Source: Mycogone perniciosa (taxonomy: Eukaryota > Ascomycota > Sordariomycetes > Hypocreales > Hypocreaceae). From it: a stretch of DNA of 64,000 bases. Made by a program: the position numbers and the translations under genes. Each line of letters begins with the position of its first letter. The stretch's first letter is position 1. Below the pieces are notes generated by a model, which saw only the letters and a program-made list of their open reading frames with translations, was not told where the DNA came from and did not search any database. The stretch is from NCBI GenBank assembly GCA_025331125.1, contig JAOALB010000047.1:186001-250000 (forward strand), read 5' to 3'. Of the stretch, positions 17,879 to 27,873 are shown piece after piece.

Positions 17879-19797
17879 GAAGCGACTATATCAAAGACAG
17901 CCTCTTCCCTTACCTTTCTACCGCTGACGTCTGCGCGATCCGCGAGGCTTCATCCGCCTGCTGCAATCTCGTCACCAAGCGCCTCTTCACCCGCATCCAT
18001 GTCACCTTTACTGCTAGTACCTTCACCAAACCCTCGCGGGTGGCGGCCTTGGGCCGAATCGGGCATCATATCGAGCATCTGTCCTTCTACTTACCTCACT
18101 CTCCGGCGACGTTTCTCCCCCCGTTGGTCCACCCACAGACTGGCCAGGAGATCACATTTCTGTACAAGCCACATACGAGCATGGAATCTGTCCTTACCCG
18201 GCCAAAATATGCCAATACTGAACTGGGAGAGGTACTGACACAACAGTATCCGCCGCTATTCCACGCGGCGACCAATGTTCCAAGCTTCATTAATGCCATG
18301 AAGCATATTCCCAATATGCGTCACCTAACTATCCGATGTCCTGGCCAGGACCCAACAGAAAGATACAGACGGGACATCGTCGACTATGCACTCATCAGCT
18401 TGCGCATCGCTATCGAACGCGCGCCGATGACCAAACTTAACAAACTATCACTCTCCTCCGTTCATCCCGCCGCATTCAACTATCTCCGACATATCCATAG
18501 CATCGGCAGTGTTCCCTCTGCTAGCCGTAGATGGAAGCAGATCAAGAAGCTACACATCTCTGTGGAGTCATGGGACTTCTATGGCCCGTCACCTGGTTTG
18601 GACCACCTCAAGATTATTGACGATTACATGCGCAACTTTTCAGAGGAACTGGAGAAGTTTAGCTTTACTTGGGTCGGCGAAAAGGGACCCTGCCCCATCG
18701 CCCTATCCGCTGATCCCCTTTTCGCGCCGCCTTGGAGTGCCAAAAAGCTATTCCACGAGGTCACCTCGCCCATGTCGCCTCTGCCAAGCCGTCCTTCTCG
18801 CTCGCCCATTCACTTTCCGAAACTGCGGTATCTTCAGATTCGCAACGCAACTATGAATTCCCCCCAGCTGCGAAATTTGATTTCCTCTCACCAGAAGACC
18901 GTTAAGGAGTTCGACTTTGCGAACGTTGTCCTCGCCAACAACGGAAGCTGGGATGAGGCCCTCTCTCCTGTGGAAAGTGACGAGATGTGGTCCAGAAGTA
19001 GCATGATGGCCGCTTCCGAGTATAGTCTCGTGACGAGTTCAAGTTCAGAGGAGTTGCCAAGCCCCAGTGCGGCGGTGGAGGCTGCGAGCAGGGAGCTCCT
19101 GGATCTAGACCTAGGCCGGTTTGCATTCAACGATGAAGAAAGGGACGTGATTCAAGGTCCATCTGAGGAAGTCGCAGCAGCGAGGGATTCAGATTTGAGT
19201 ATCAGCACCACAATCACAAAGAAGCGGGTTCGCCGTCGCCACAGAAAGCATCGCAAGGAGGATCAAGAGGAGAAGCAGTCACCGGCCTCACCGTCATCTC
19301 ATAGCCGTAGGGTATCATCATCACTTCACAGTCGCAAGCCCTCCAAGCCTCGACTCAAGCCTTCTTTTGAGTCTGAGTATCCCCGCCCTGAGACCCCCGC
19401 CCCCTTATCCATCATCACTGCACCCATCTTAACAGCCGATCCACAACCTGTTCTACTACTGCAACCAACCGTCTACGACCCTTCTGCTCGTCAAGTAGGT
19501 CCCGACGATGGCATTTCGACAGTGCAGCGCAACCTTGAGCAGGAAGAGGCCCATCGTCTATTAGCCGAGGACCCAGAGGCCAGGGTCAGCGCACTGCAGA
19601 AGGCCAAAGAGACGGTACTGGCGAAGCTTAGCAGGGAGTTTTCCACGAAGAGAGATAAAGTGTCCGATGCGGTGTCGGTGTGTCGCTATATGGCTGTTAG
19701 GGAACTAAGTGGATGCAGCAAAGAAATGGTGATCCAGGATTGGAGGGGCTTAGAGACCAGAAGTGTGTTAGTGCCATTGATGTTCAGTCGGACGTAG
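17842..19797 (+). CDS. F-box-like protein with Ser-rich and coiled C-terminus
   Basis: Intron-less, 651 aa from ATG 17842 (MASTEQHFITIL). Residues about 15-55 (DSLFPYLSTADVCAIREASSACCNLVTKRLF) have the F-box helical pattern. They are followed by leucine-repeat-like segments (LTIRCPGQ, MTKLNKLSLSSVHP, IKKLHISVESWDF, FPKLRYLQIRNATM), as in F-box/LRR substrate receptors of SCF ubiquitin ligases. After about residue 380 the protein becomes Ser/Glu-rich, then strongly basic (KKRVRRRHRKHRKED), then Pro-rich, and ends with a short helical region (LQKAKETVLAKLSREF). The F-box assignment is by pattern; Skp1 binding and the substrate are unknown. Confidence 0.7.
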   Translation: MASTEQHFITILRSDYIKDSLFPYLSTADVCAIREASSACCNLVTKRLFTRIHVTFTASTFTKPSRVAALGRIGHHIEHLSFYLPHSPATFLPPLVHPQTGQEITFLYKPHTSMESVLTRPKYANTELGEVLTQQYPPLFHAATNVPSFINAMKHIPNMRHLTIRCPGQDPTERYRRDIVDYALISLRIAIERAPMTKLNKLSLSSVHPAAFNYLRHIHSIGSVPSASRRWKQIKKLHISVESWDFYGPSPGLDHLKIIDDYMRNFSEELEKFSFTWVGEKGPCPIALSADPLFAPPWSAKKLFHEVTSPMSPLPSRPSRSPIHFPKLRYLQIRNATMNSPQLRNLISSHQKTVKEFDFANVVLANNGSWDEALSPVESDEMWSRSSMMAASEYSLVTSSSSEELPSPSAAVEAASRELLDLDLGRFAFNDEERDVIQGPSEEVAAARDSDLSISTTITKKRVRRRHRKHRKEDQEEKQSPASPSSHSRRVSSSLHSRKPSKPRLKPSFESEYPRPETPAPLSIITAPILTADPQPVLLLQPTVYDPSARQVGPDDGISTVQRNLEQEEAHRLLAEDPEARVSALQKAKETVLAKLSREFSTKRDKVSDAVSVCRYMAVRELSGCSKEMVIQDWRGLETRSVLVPLMFSRT

Positions 19798-20269
19798 GGG
19801 GTTGAGGCGTTGGGAAGGGGGAACGGTTATCAGATGTGTTATGACTTGTAATGACCACACGACACTGACACTGTCACGACTTTCTTTTCTCTTTCTTTAT
19901 GTATTTCACTATGTTCCAAGGAGAGGGTAGTACATACAAACATCTGACTTGTTAAACAGTTCGCCATGCCAAGTTACTCTTTAGCCGCCGTTTTTAATAT
20001 TTCAACATGGTCGACGACCCCCTTGTCCTCATCAAAGCAAGATTGTATCTTCTCAGGCTGAAAGACTGAATAATCTTGTACAAGTGGAAGTTATTTCCCA
20101 TCAGTCTGTCAAAGGTCAGGGATGGACTTGTGTTCCTGAAAGACCCATTTCACGGAAAATGGAGAAGCGGATACAACATCAGTCAGCCGAACAAAATCGC
20201 ATTACGAACCACGTCATTAATACTAAGAACGAACTTGTCGGGGTATCTCAGTTATGCAAGCAACGGTAC
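19798..20269. other. Convergent intergenic region
   Basis: 3' flanks of the F-box-like gene and NOP13. Nothing recognised. Confidence 0.5.
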
Positions 20270-21463
20270 CTAGTCGAACGTCACCTTTGTTCCGGTGTGT
20301 TGGACCACAGCACCCGTTAACCTGGCGACCTGGATATCCTGCGCCGTCTTCAGGGGTGCTGTTGAGGTCTCCGACTTGCGGCCCTTATGCTCTCCGCCTT
20401 CGTCTGATCTACTCCTCTTCTCCCTGGGAGTCTTTTCTGTCCCATCAGCCTTCTTCTGGGCATCCTTTCCATACCGCTTCTTATACCGCACCTGATCATC
20501 CTCGGCCAATTCGAGTTTCAGCTCCCGGCCAAACAGGCGATTGACCCACCACTTCCTCGTCTTGAATTGCCGCTCCTTGGGCTTCTCCTCGTCGCCAGCT
20601 TCGTTTTCGTCATCTTTGAAATCCTCCTCTGTCTCAACAGCCTCTTTAATCTTGACAAAGCCCTTTACTGCCCACGCTGCAGCTTCTGGCTCCTTAAACT
20701 TGACCCAGCCAAAGCCTTTGCACTTGCCAGAGTCCTCAAATGTTGCAAGCTTTGCCCACTCAATCTCTCCACATTTTTCAAAATTTCTGACCAAGTCTTC
20801 TTCCGTAGTCTTGAAGCTCATGTTCCCCACAAACACTTTCCGACTAGCATTGCTCTCTTGTCTCTGCTCGGTCTTGCTCTGCGGTTTTGCGTCTGACTTT
20901 TCCGTGGCATCCTCTGACTCCTTCTCCTTTGCAGGTCGGCCTTCGAATGATTTGGCGTCCTTGATGAGAAGTTTGCGGCCAGTCAAGTCCGTTTCTGAAA
21001 GGGCAATGGCTGCGACCTTGCTACCAATGTCTGTAAAATCCACATAGGCAAAGCCTTTGTTTGCTGGCTTTTCATTCTTTTTCCTGGCAGGATCTTTCAC
21101 CATAGGGAGTTTCACTCGTGTGATCGACTCGTCTGTGATGACTCCTCCCGAGTTATCCACCAGCCACTGCCGGAGCTCCGTAACAGCAAGCTTGAAAGGC
21201 AGGTTTCCGATCCAGACACCATGTTCGGATCGAGTCTTCTCTGTCTTCTCTTTCTCAGTTTCTTCCAGGTCGTCCCTTTCGTCATCGCTAGCTGCTTTCG
21301 CAGGGAGAGCCTTTCCTTTCTTGAGCGCACGTTTGGCTCGTTTGGATGGCGGTTCTGGAGCGGTTAAGTCGACTTCGATTTCCTCGACATCGGCTTTGCG
21401 CTTGGATGACGAGGTTGCTTCCTCGCCTTTCGCATTGAAGGACTCGTTATCTGAAGTCGCCAT
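20270..21463 (-). CDS. NOP13: Nucleolar RNA-binding protein Nop13
   Basis: Two-RRM protein of pre-60S/90S ribosomal particles. Intron-less, 397 aa from ATG 21463 (MATSDNESF); an upstream in-frame ATG exists at 21583 but is less likely. The N-terminus is acidic/basic with NLS-like runs (PPSKRAKRALKKGKAL). RRM1 at about 82-171 starts GVWIGNLPF (RNP2) with KGFAYVDF (RNP1). RRM2 from about 212 starts KVFVGNMSF with ATFEDSGKCKGFGWVKF, almost the same wording as yeast Nop13. The end (LTGAVVQHTGTKVTFD) matches the yeast end in pattern. RRM2 carries an acidic insertion (EDFKDDENEAGDEEK) before its last strand, longer than in yeast. Confidence 0.88.
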   Translation of the reverse strand: MATSDNESFNAKGEEATSSSKRKADVEEIEVDLTAPEPPSKRAKRALKKGKALPAKAASDDERDDLEETEKEKTEKTRSEHGVWIGNLPFKLAVTELRQWLVDNSGGVITDESITRVKLPMVKDPARKKNEKPANKGFAYVDFTDIGSKVAAIALSETDLTGRKLLIKDAKSFEGRPAKEKESEDATEKSDAKPQSKTEQRQESNASRKVFVGNMSFKTTEEDLVRNFEKCGEIEWAKLATFEDSGKCKGFGWVKFKEPEAAAWAVKGFVKIKEAVETEEDFKDDENEAGDEEKPKERQFKTRKWWVNRLFGRELKLELAEDDQVRYKKRYGKDAQKKADGTEKTPREKRSRSDEGGEHKGRKSETSTAPLKTAQDIQVARLTGAVVQHTGTKVTFD

Positions 21464-22971
21464 TGGTACGGTGGCTATGTCCTGGAGTAAGAGAATTGAT
21501 AGAGCAAGATCGGTTAGAGATGGGCCACCGATACGATTTCCAATGCCGTTGCTGGCAGAATTTTTTTGGGCTGGCGACGACAACGATAAGCGATAAGGCG
21601 ATAAGTAGCCTATCGAAAGGTGGGTGAGTGGGGTGATGGATAATTATGGATTGGGGAACGGCTAAAATTGAACCAACCCGTAAATGGAAGTAGTTACTCC
21701 TGCTAGTACAGTACCGCTGCTACGTGCCGAGCCAGTCATCATGGCCAAATATTACTGGCAGAAGCAGCCCGTGGAAAAGGAAAATGTCAAAATGTTCCGA
21801 CCTAATAAATTCTTAGCAAAGCTGATCCCCCGAATCGTACTTCGTACTCTGTACTAATACCTGTTTGGAATGACGGCGTGGCGTTTACCTACGCTCTTAG
21901 GGTCGATAGTGTGCCATGGGCTCGGATTCGAGAACCACCATATGAGGTGGCTTCACTCCGTTCTCCGTACTTCTTCGTACCTTATGGCATATTGGTATGC
22001 ATTTATTCCTCATACGCATTGGTAATTTTCCGGAATCCTAATATTTTGGACACAAATTGGCCAGTCACTTCTCGACATGTCATCAATCTACTCGTACAAG
22101 TGCATGGGTGCTTGCTTGGCAGGGCCGTGCGTGTTGAGGCCCATCTCTGAGTTACTATTTCCGACCACCCTCGCTCAATGAATGGAGCATTATCACATAG
22201 GCGGGTCGCTGGCGGAAAAATCCCTTGAGACAGTGTTTAGGTTGCCCTTAATTCGCCGCTACTGCAGCCAGCATCGTGAGACTTGTCTTGTCTTCCATTC
22301 ACCACTCAGGCATGGGTACCTAATACTCACTGGTAGGTGGTGATTTGCCCGCAGAGGAACGCCCTTACGTAGCGTCAAGTATCACTAGAGGTTTTGGTAC
22401 CACTGAGAGTGGAGGACCCAAGAAGGTCGAGACCTCTCGGATTTTATTTAATAAACAACACCTCCCCTACCAGACACGCACAAGCACTCTGCCTTCCTCG
22501 AGGCAAGACAGATACGAGTACTTACTTGTATCCCTGTATCCGTCCAACCCTTCACTCCGTGTGGGTTTCTCCGCAAAATCCTGCCTTTCATTCAGGCATA
22601 TTCACCTACCTGCTGGCATTCATAAAAATCATTTCTCCCTGCTGCCACCGCCTCTGTCCCGACAACACAAGCAAACAAACTCGCAGGCAACGCGCAGAGA
22701 CAAAAGCGCACAAACCTCTCTGCCCAGTCTGCACCGCCACAGCCACCTGATCCATTCTACATGTGACGCCCTGACGCTTGCTAAGGTGGTGTCCACGACT
22801 ATTACGGAGTACTTCGTATTACTGTTTGCTACTAAGTTGGTACGCGGCTGAAAACCCCGGATTAACCTTTCTTCCGCCGGCTCCCTCGCTCGCCAGACTC
22901 AAGGGAAGGCTTACGAAGCACTCTGATCTTTATTGTGTTTGGAGCAACACACGCTTCACACATCAACAGCG
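21464..22971. other. Divergent promoter region between NOP13 and STS1
   Basis: 1.5 kb. Contains TACTTCGTA/TACGGAGTA-type words at about 21838, 21968 and 22803. ORFs in it lack protein character. No further feature seen. Confidence 0.5.
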
Positions 22972-23742
22972 ATGAATCAAAAACGAAAGGCCGAAGACGA
23001 AGGCGACGGCCGAGGCGCTCCTGCCTTTGCTGGCATGCCCAAACGAGTCCGATCCACCGAAGTCGGACGCCCTCTACCACTCCCACGACTCCTTGAAACC
23101 CTCGACACTGCCCAACTACGAACGGTATTGGAGCAAATATGTGACCGCTGCCCTGATATCGGTCGGGAAGTCGTCGCAGGAGCGCCTCGTCCGACGGCCG
23201 CGAACGCATTAAATGTGCTGCAAGGCTATCTAGAGACACTGAACGCTTCCCTTCCCTACGGCAACAGTAGTGCCGAATACACATATTATCGAGTTCGACA
23301 ACCTTTGGTCTCTTTGCTTGACGCTGTATCCGACTTCACCTCCAATTTCCTCCCGCCAATCGAGACACACCCGACAAAGTCACTGGAGTTCCTTGATGGC
23401 GCCACACAACTCCTCCACGATTTACCGAATTGCGAGCTCAAGGTCTATCAAGAGCGAACAGATAAGGCCTACGAAGATATCTCGAGGGCCTGGACTGTGG
23501 TCATCAGCGAAGCTGCTAAGCGAGGTGGAGGATTTGTTTTGCACACAGAAGGATGGGATCAAAAACTCTCGCAGCACAACCAACGATCTGGTGGACGATT
23601 AGGGGCCGCCATCTCTTCCATGACCAACCTGATTGGCTGGATGGGACCGAAAGAAACTCAGAATTCATCAGACCAGAACTCGATTCTCAATCAGCTGATA
23701 TCTGGTGCATACGGATCGCCAGTACAAGTTGGACCTTGGTGA
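22972..23742 (+). CDS. STS1: Nuclear proteasome tethering factor Sts1/Cut8
   Basis: Tethers 26S proteasomes at the nuclear envelope and helps their nuclear import. Intron-less, 256 aa from ATG 22972 (MNQKRKAEDEGDGRG). It has two N-terminal basic clusters (KRKAEDE, MPKRVR) that fit importin binding, then the conserved core GRPLPLPRLLETLDTAQLR...CDRCPDIGREVV, a six-helix-type domain (VRQPLVSLLDAVSDFTSNFL, AWTVVISEAAKRGGGFVLH, GWDQKLSQHNQRSGG) and the family's terminal VGPW. Fungal relatives often have some 25-40 more N-terminal residues; a 5' exon upstream is possible but I see none. It is divergent from NOP13. Confidence 0.9.
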   Translation: MNQKRKAEDEGDGRGAPAFAGMPKRVRSTEVGRPLPLPRLLETLDTAQLRTVLEQICDRCPDIGREVVAGAPRPTAANALNVLQGYLETLNASLPYGNSSAEYTYYRVRQPLVSLLDAVSDFTSNFLPPIETHPTKSLEFLDGATQLLHDLPNCELKVYQERTDKAYEDISRAWTVVISEAAKRGGGFVLHTEGWDQKLSQHNQRSGGRLGAAISSMTNLIGWMGPKETQNSSDQNSILNQLISGAYGSPVQVGPW

Positions 23743-24634
23743 GGCTGCCATCAGGCACAGCCGGGACGTTGCATATCATGTGGGTGGAGATCATTCAAGA
23801 CGTCACTGGCAATTTAACGACGACACTTTTCATGACGACTCTCTTTTTTGCGTCAACGGGCGATTAATAGACTTTGGCACTCATTTTTCTTGCACAGCTG
23901 GATGGATCGACGTTTGTCTGTGATTCTTGATATCCCTTCCCTACCTCTCCAGGGGCAGTAGGGACTCTATAGTGTGGTTTTTTGTGGTTATTGGCATTGT
24001 GGGTATTAGTACGGCTTTCCATATGCGAATATCAAGTACATATTTCCTTGTCTCTCTAAGTCTAGGTTGAAACAAAAATAGGACTGTATTCCAGTACACC
24101 TCATAACTAGATATTGCCGAGTGACATCAAGCAGCCAACTCCTCGTAGTACTGCCGCGTGATTTGGCCTTTGGCTTTCCAGGCTTCAAAGTTCGGGATAC
24201 GTGTAATGGCTAGTGTTGACATTGGGGAGGACCAAGTCTAATTGCCAAGTGATCTCAATTGTCATGCTGACTCTAATTACTACGGATAACTCTTTACACT
24301 GTTAATTTTTTGAAGTACTAATATCTACTTCGTAATACTATCTCTTAATGCTATGAAAATGAACTATTCAGTAGTTCTGTCTGGTCTTTTGCCGTCTCTC
24401 CTTTTCGATCAGACAGCACTGTTAAATGAATCACGTGACCGCCCGTTCCCATTAGCGAGACGCGCTGTTGCCTCATGCAATGAACGCGACCTACCTCCAT
24501 AATCAGGCACCTTTAACGACATCCAACACTGAACAGCACACGATTAAGAGCCGCTCTGATTCCGATTTATTGGCTGTCGTCTTGCCCCAAATCTCACCAC
24601 ATAGATGACGCAGTAGTTGCATCCATCGCCCACT
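23743..24634. other. Intergenic region between STS1 and RAD52
   Basis: Holds the STS1 3' flank, the minus-strand small ORF at 24127-24222, an AT-rich stretch at 24290-24370 and the RAD52 promoter. Nothing else recognised. Confidence 0.5.
24127..24222 (-). CDS. Candidate 31-aa small ORF
   Basis: A minus-strand ATG-to-TGA frame of 31 codons. The peptide begins MSTLAITRIPNFEAW and ends ITRQYYEELAA. Its composition and amphipathic pattern look protein-like, unlike the other short frames nearby. I recognise no family. It could be a free-standing micropeptide, or the last exon of a spliced gene: an ATTAG acceptor lies about 20 bases upstream of its ATG. It could also be chance. Confidence 0.35.
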   Translation of the reverse strand: MSTLAITRIPNFEAWKAKGQITRQYYEELAA

Positions 24635-26276
24635 ATGCCTGCGTATGTTTCTCTTCATGCGTTGAGCTGCACTGGGCCGTGATTAACATCCCTCTTAGTC
24701 CAGGTGACCAACACAAGACGTGGACCAACCCTTTCGAGGAGGCGAAGCCTCGAATATCGGAATGGACGGCCAAAGAGATCGCTACCATCTCTTCGAGACT
24801 TGATAAACAACTCGGCCCTGAATATATCTCCTCCCGAGCTGGCCCCGGAGGCTCCAGAGTTCACTACCTCACGGCTGAGAAGTGCATCGGCCTTGCCAAC
24901 GAAGTTTTCGGTTTTAATGGATGGTCATCGTCGATCCAAAACATCCAGGTCGATTTCGCCGATGAGAACCCACAGACGCAGCGTGTTAGCATAGGGTTAT
25001 CCGTTATCGTTCGAATAACTTTACGAGATGGTACTTATCACGAGGATATGGGCTATGGATCCATAGAGAATGCCAAGGGGAAGGCAATGGCCTTCGAGAA
25101 GGCGAAGAAGGAGGGGACTACCGATGGCTTGAAACGGGCGCTGAGGCACTTTGGTAACATATTGGGCAACTGCATCTACGACCAAGATTACGTTAAGCAA
25201 GTCACGAAAATCAAAGCTCAGCCCGTCAAGAAATTCGATCAGGACAATCTCCACCGGCACGCAGATTTTGTGAAAAAGGAACCATTAAAGGACGAGACCA
25301 CGAGCAATAACACCAATATTGGCAACAATAACCCAGTAGCCCCCTCAGGGGTCAAGCCGGAGCCGATAGAGTCTTTTGATGACTTTCTTGGGGGTATGCT
25401 CTCATCAGATGGCTTTGAAGACATCGAGGCTGAATATTGATAGAACTCGACGAGGCCGATTTTTGTGTGCCGGGAGAGGGTCATCCCGACGAAATCATTT
25501 TGCCCAATTCCATTCACATGTCCAACGAGAGACCTACGACGAACGATACTAGGCAGACACCGCAATCTTTTGGTCAGCCCAGCCGACATATTCCAGGGAA
25601 CAATGCTAGTAGGCAACCACATACACCTAGACAAGGTCAACCACCACGACCCATGGGACAAGGCGACGCTTCGAGTCGTCCACAATCTGCTGCCCATATC
25701 AGAGAATCTTCGAATCAAGCCATGGCACCGCCCCAGCCACCTCCGGGAGAACCTGTAGCATTTTTCTCAGCGAGATCTACATTGTCTGATTCAAATCAGC
25801 AAAGCACCACTGCAGCGGCACTCGCACAACAGAAACAACTTTTCAATCCCAAGGCTGAAAGCCCCTCCATCCGGAAGACACCGGGGATTGATCACTCAAG
25901 TTCAAGGCCTGTGGCAAGGAACGGCCAGCATGTTGCGCCTACCAGTAGTCAGTCCTCTGCTGCGCCGAATACCAATACCACAGGTGGCTTCACACCCTCG
26001 CGGCAATCGGTTGGAAGCTCCCAAGCTGCCAGAGGGAACATGATGAATCCATCACTGGATCACACACGAAGAATAGGAGCACCAGGCGGCATTGGCAGCC
26101 CTCTTGCGAACAGGAATCAATACAAACCACCAACGATGAAACGAACTCTCCCTAATGAGGGTAATGGAATGAGCGGCTCAAGAGCACCATTGGTTGATAT
26201 TCCAACAAATGCAAATGGCCATGTAAATGCTGGAGCAGGGGATGGCATAGATGCCAAACGACAAAGGGTGGGATAA
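24635..26276 (+). CDS. RAD52: Recombination mediator Rad52
   Basis: Anneals single strands and loads Rad51 onto RPA-coated DNA in homologous recombination; nuclear. Three exons: 24635-24642 (only 8 nt, ATGCCTGC), 24699-25393 and 25444-26276, total 511 aa. Intron 1 is GTATGT...TTAG. Intron 2 is 50 nt (GTATGC...GATAG, branch-like GCTGAAT) and removes an in-frame TGA, giving DDFLG-ELDEADF. The conserved annealing domain covers about residues 10-190 (FNGWSSSIQNIQVDF, GYGSIENAKGKAMAFEKAKK, KRALRHFGNILGNC). The C-terminal half is Gln/Ser/Pro-rich and disordered. FFSA at about 341-344 fits the FxxA-type Rad51-binding motif of fungal Rad52 (inference). The intron 2 call rests on splice signals and frame. 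Confidence 0.93.
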
Positions 26277-26836
26277 ACTACGAAGTACTGGAAGTTATTA
26301 TGAGGGATTCTCTTTTACGGCGTGTGGTGTTTTGAGTCTGGTACAGCGTAGACGGATTTGCTTGTTTTTAGGCGTCAGGGTTTGGGACTACTATTAGGGT
26401 TGGTCATGATGGATGTATTGAGGAATACCACTTCCTAATTTAAGAGAAATTCACGTTTCATAAAGAGGCTCGGGACATTTTGTCGCAGTTTTCAGCTACA
26501 CAGGGAATCCTAGGCTTGCATTTGCCGGGATGGTATTTGTAACCAAGATGGAGGTGGCGTGCGACAAGTTGATCAAAAACATGGGGGTGGCTTGATTTGT
26601 CGCAAGGGTTAAACTGATGAATTAAACTCATTTCGGTCAAAAGTAGCGAACGCGAGGTGTCATGTGGTTGGTTCTTTACACCATCACCTTCGCCATATTT
26701 ACACATGGGCTGCGAAGTGTATTGGAGTAAAGTAGGAGAAAGCAGGGAATGGTATGGGGTGGGCTGGATTAATCCGTGGCAATGCACAAACGGTCATAAT
26801 CTGAATAAGTGTAGTGCCTGACAACAACAAGCAATA
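26277..26836. other. Intergenic region between RAD52 and tRNA-Ser
   Basis: RAD52 3' flank and tRNA upstream region; nothing recognised. Confidence 0.5.
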
Positions 26837-26917
26837 GGCGGAGTGCCAGAGTGGTTAATGGGTATGACTAGAAATCATATGGTTTCGGCCTCGCAGGTTC
26901 GAATCCTGTCTCCGTCG
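26837..26917 (+). tRNA. tRNA-Ser (anticodon AGA)
   Basis: Cloverleaf can be drawn by eye. The acceptor GGCGGAG pairs with CTCCGTC (one G-U) with discriminator G. The anticodon stem TATGA/TCATA has loop CTAGAAA (anticodon AGA at 26870-26872). A long variable arm is present, as expected for a class II serine tRNA, and the T arm is GCAGG-TTCGAAT-CCTGT. There is no intron. The internal B box GGTTCGAATCC lies at 26896-26906. AGA (read as IGA) decodes TCT/TCC/TCA. Confidence 0.95.
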
Positions 26918-26924
26918 GAATATC

Positions 26925-26930
26925 TTTTTT
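26925..26930 (+). terminator. RNA polymerase III terminator
   Basis: Six T directly downstream of the tRNA-Ser gene, the standard Pol III stop signal. Confidence 0.8.
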
Positions 26931-27117
26931 GCCTTTTGTACATATCTTGGATATAAGAATTAAATGTCCACTGTTACTGTGCTCGACCATCTTGTTTTTT
27001 ACAGCTCCCTTCGAATAAGAAGTGCACAAAATTCTCGAAGAAGCTTGTGGGCATAGATTATGTAGAGCACATAGCGTTAATATTCAGCTTGAATCTCCAA
27101 ATCCATGAAGATACTGC

Positions 27118-27585
27118 TCAAGCCTTCTTCTTCAAGCCTACAACGGGGTTTCCAAATCCAACACCCAGAACAAAAAGGAGCCGTATAACAGTGATTGCCA
27201 AATACGTCCCGCCACAGCCCATATCATCAGATGTCCAGGCCTCAGGGCGAAGCCTATCTTGCCTCGCCAGGGCGTGATACACACCACTCAAGCCCGCAAA
27301 ATCGGATAACAGAAGCGAGAATTGGAATATCTTCCACGCTCCAACGTCATCCGAGTATCGCGGGAGCAACGCCGATAACACAGCGACAGCAAGCGCGAGG
27401 CCGCCGCTCTGGTGAAAGAGGAACACCTGGTTGGGATCGTACGTCGAGGCGGGCGCCATGGATGTCACAGCGGCGTCTGGGTCGAAGAAGTTGAGATAGA
27501 CGCCCCATAGAGCGATGAGGGGGTCGATGTTCTTGAAGAAGAAGCTGTAGAAGCCGGGGACGTGTGAGGTTGTGTTTGGGGCCAT
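27118..27585 (-). CDS. Four-TM membrane protein, DUF7704-like
   Basis: Intron-less, 155 aa. Segments YSFFFKNIDPLIALWGVYLN, LALAVAVLSALLPRY, FSLLLSDFAGLSGVYHAL and YLAITVIRLLFVLGVGF give about four hydrophobic helices. The N-terminal pattern (FFKNIDPLIALWGVYLNFFDP), the mid motif QVFLFHQSGGLAL and the C-terminal NPVVGLKKKA recall a fungal family of small integral membrane proteins (DUF7704 as I remember it) with no known function. The C-terminal KKKA resembles an ER retrieval KKxx-type end, so ER residence is possible. A TATAAATA box lies about 80 bp upstream. The gene is convergent to the tRNA. Confidence 0.75.
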   Translation of the reverse strand: MAPNTTSHVPGFYSFFFKNIDPLIALWGVYLNFFDPDAAVTSMAPASTYDPNQVFLFHQSGGLALAVAVLSALLPRYSDDVGAWKIFQFSLLLSDFAGLSGVYHALARQDRLRPEAWTSDDMGCGGTYLAITVIRLLFVLGVGFGNPVVGLKKKA

Positions 27586-27661
27586 TGTGAGTGATGATGA
27601 TGGTATGATAGATGATAGAGAAGTGTAATTTGGGTGAGTTTTGACTTGTGCGACTCGGTCT

Positions 27662-27669
27662 TATTTATA
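27662..27669 (-). promoter_or_regulatory. TATA box of the four-TM protein gene
   Basis: TATAAATA on the minus strand, about 80 bp upstream of the ATG at 27585. Based on match and position. Confidence 0.5.
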
Positions 27670-27873
27670 CCTACGCAGTAGACAACGGTTGGAAAAAGTA
27701 AAATCCATCCTGGTTTAGTAAGAGCTGCGTATGAGTGAGCTATCCCGCCAATCGCTTGTGCATTTACGTTTTACGAGTGACTCATTCATTATTGAAAGGA
27801 ATCGGATAATCTACCGAATAGTATCGCCTATTAGTCTTATTCATCTATGTGATAAAGCACCAATAACGCCCAG

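Noticed and set aside
20541..21596. Two + strand ORFs of 168 and 179 codons
   Set aside because: Antisense to NOP13; their Ser/Phe-rich composition is the complement of a Lys/Glu-rich coding strand.
25437..26276. A separate gene downstream of RAD52, or RAD52 as a pseudogene
   Set aside because: The second ORF has no ATG at its start, and a canonical 50-nt intron joins it in frame to the Rad52 N-terminal part.
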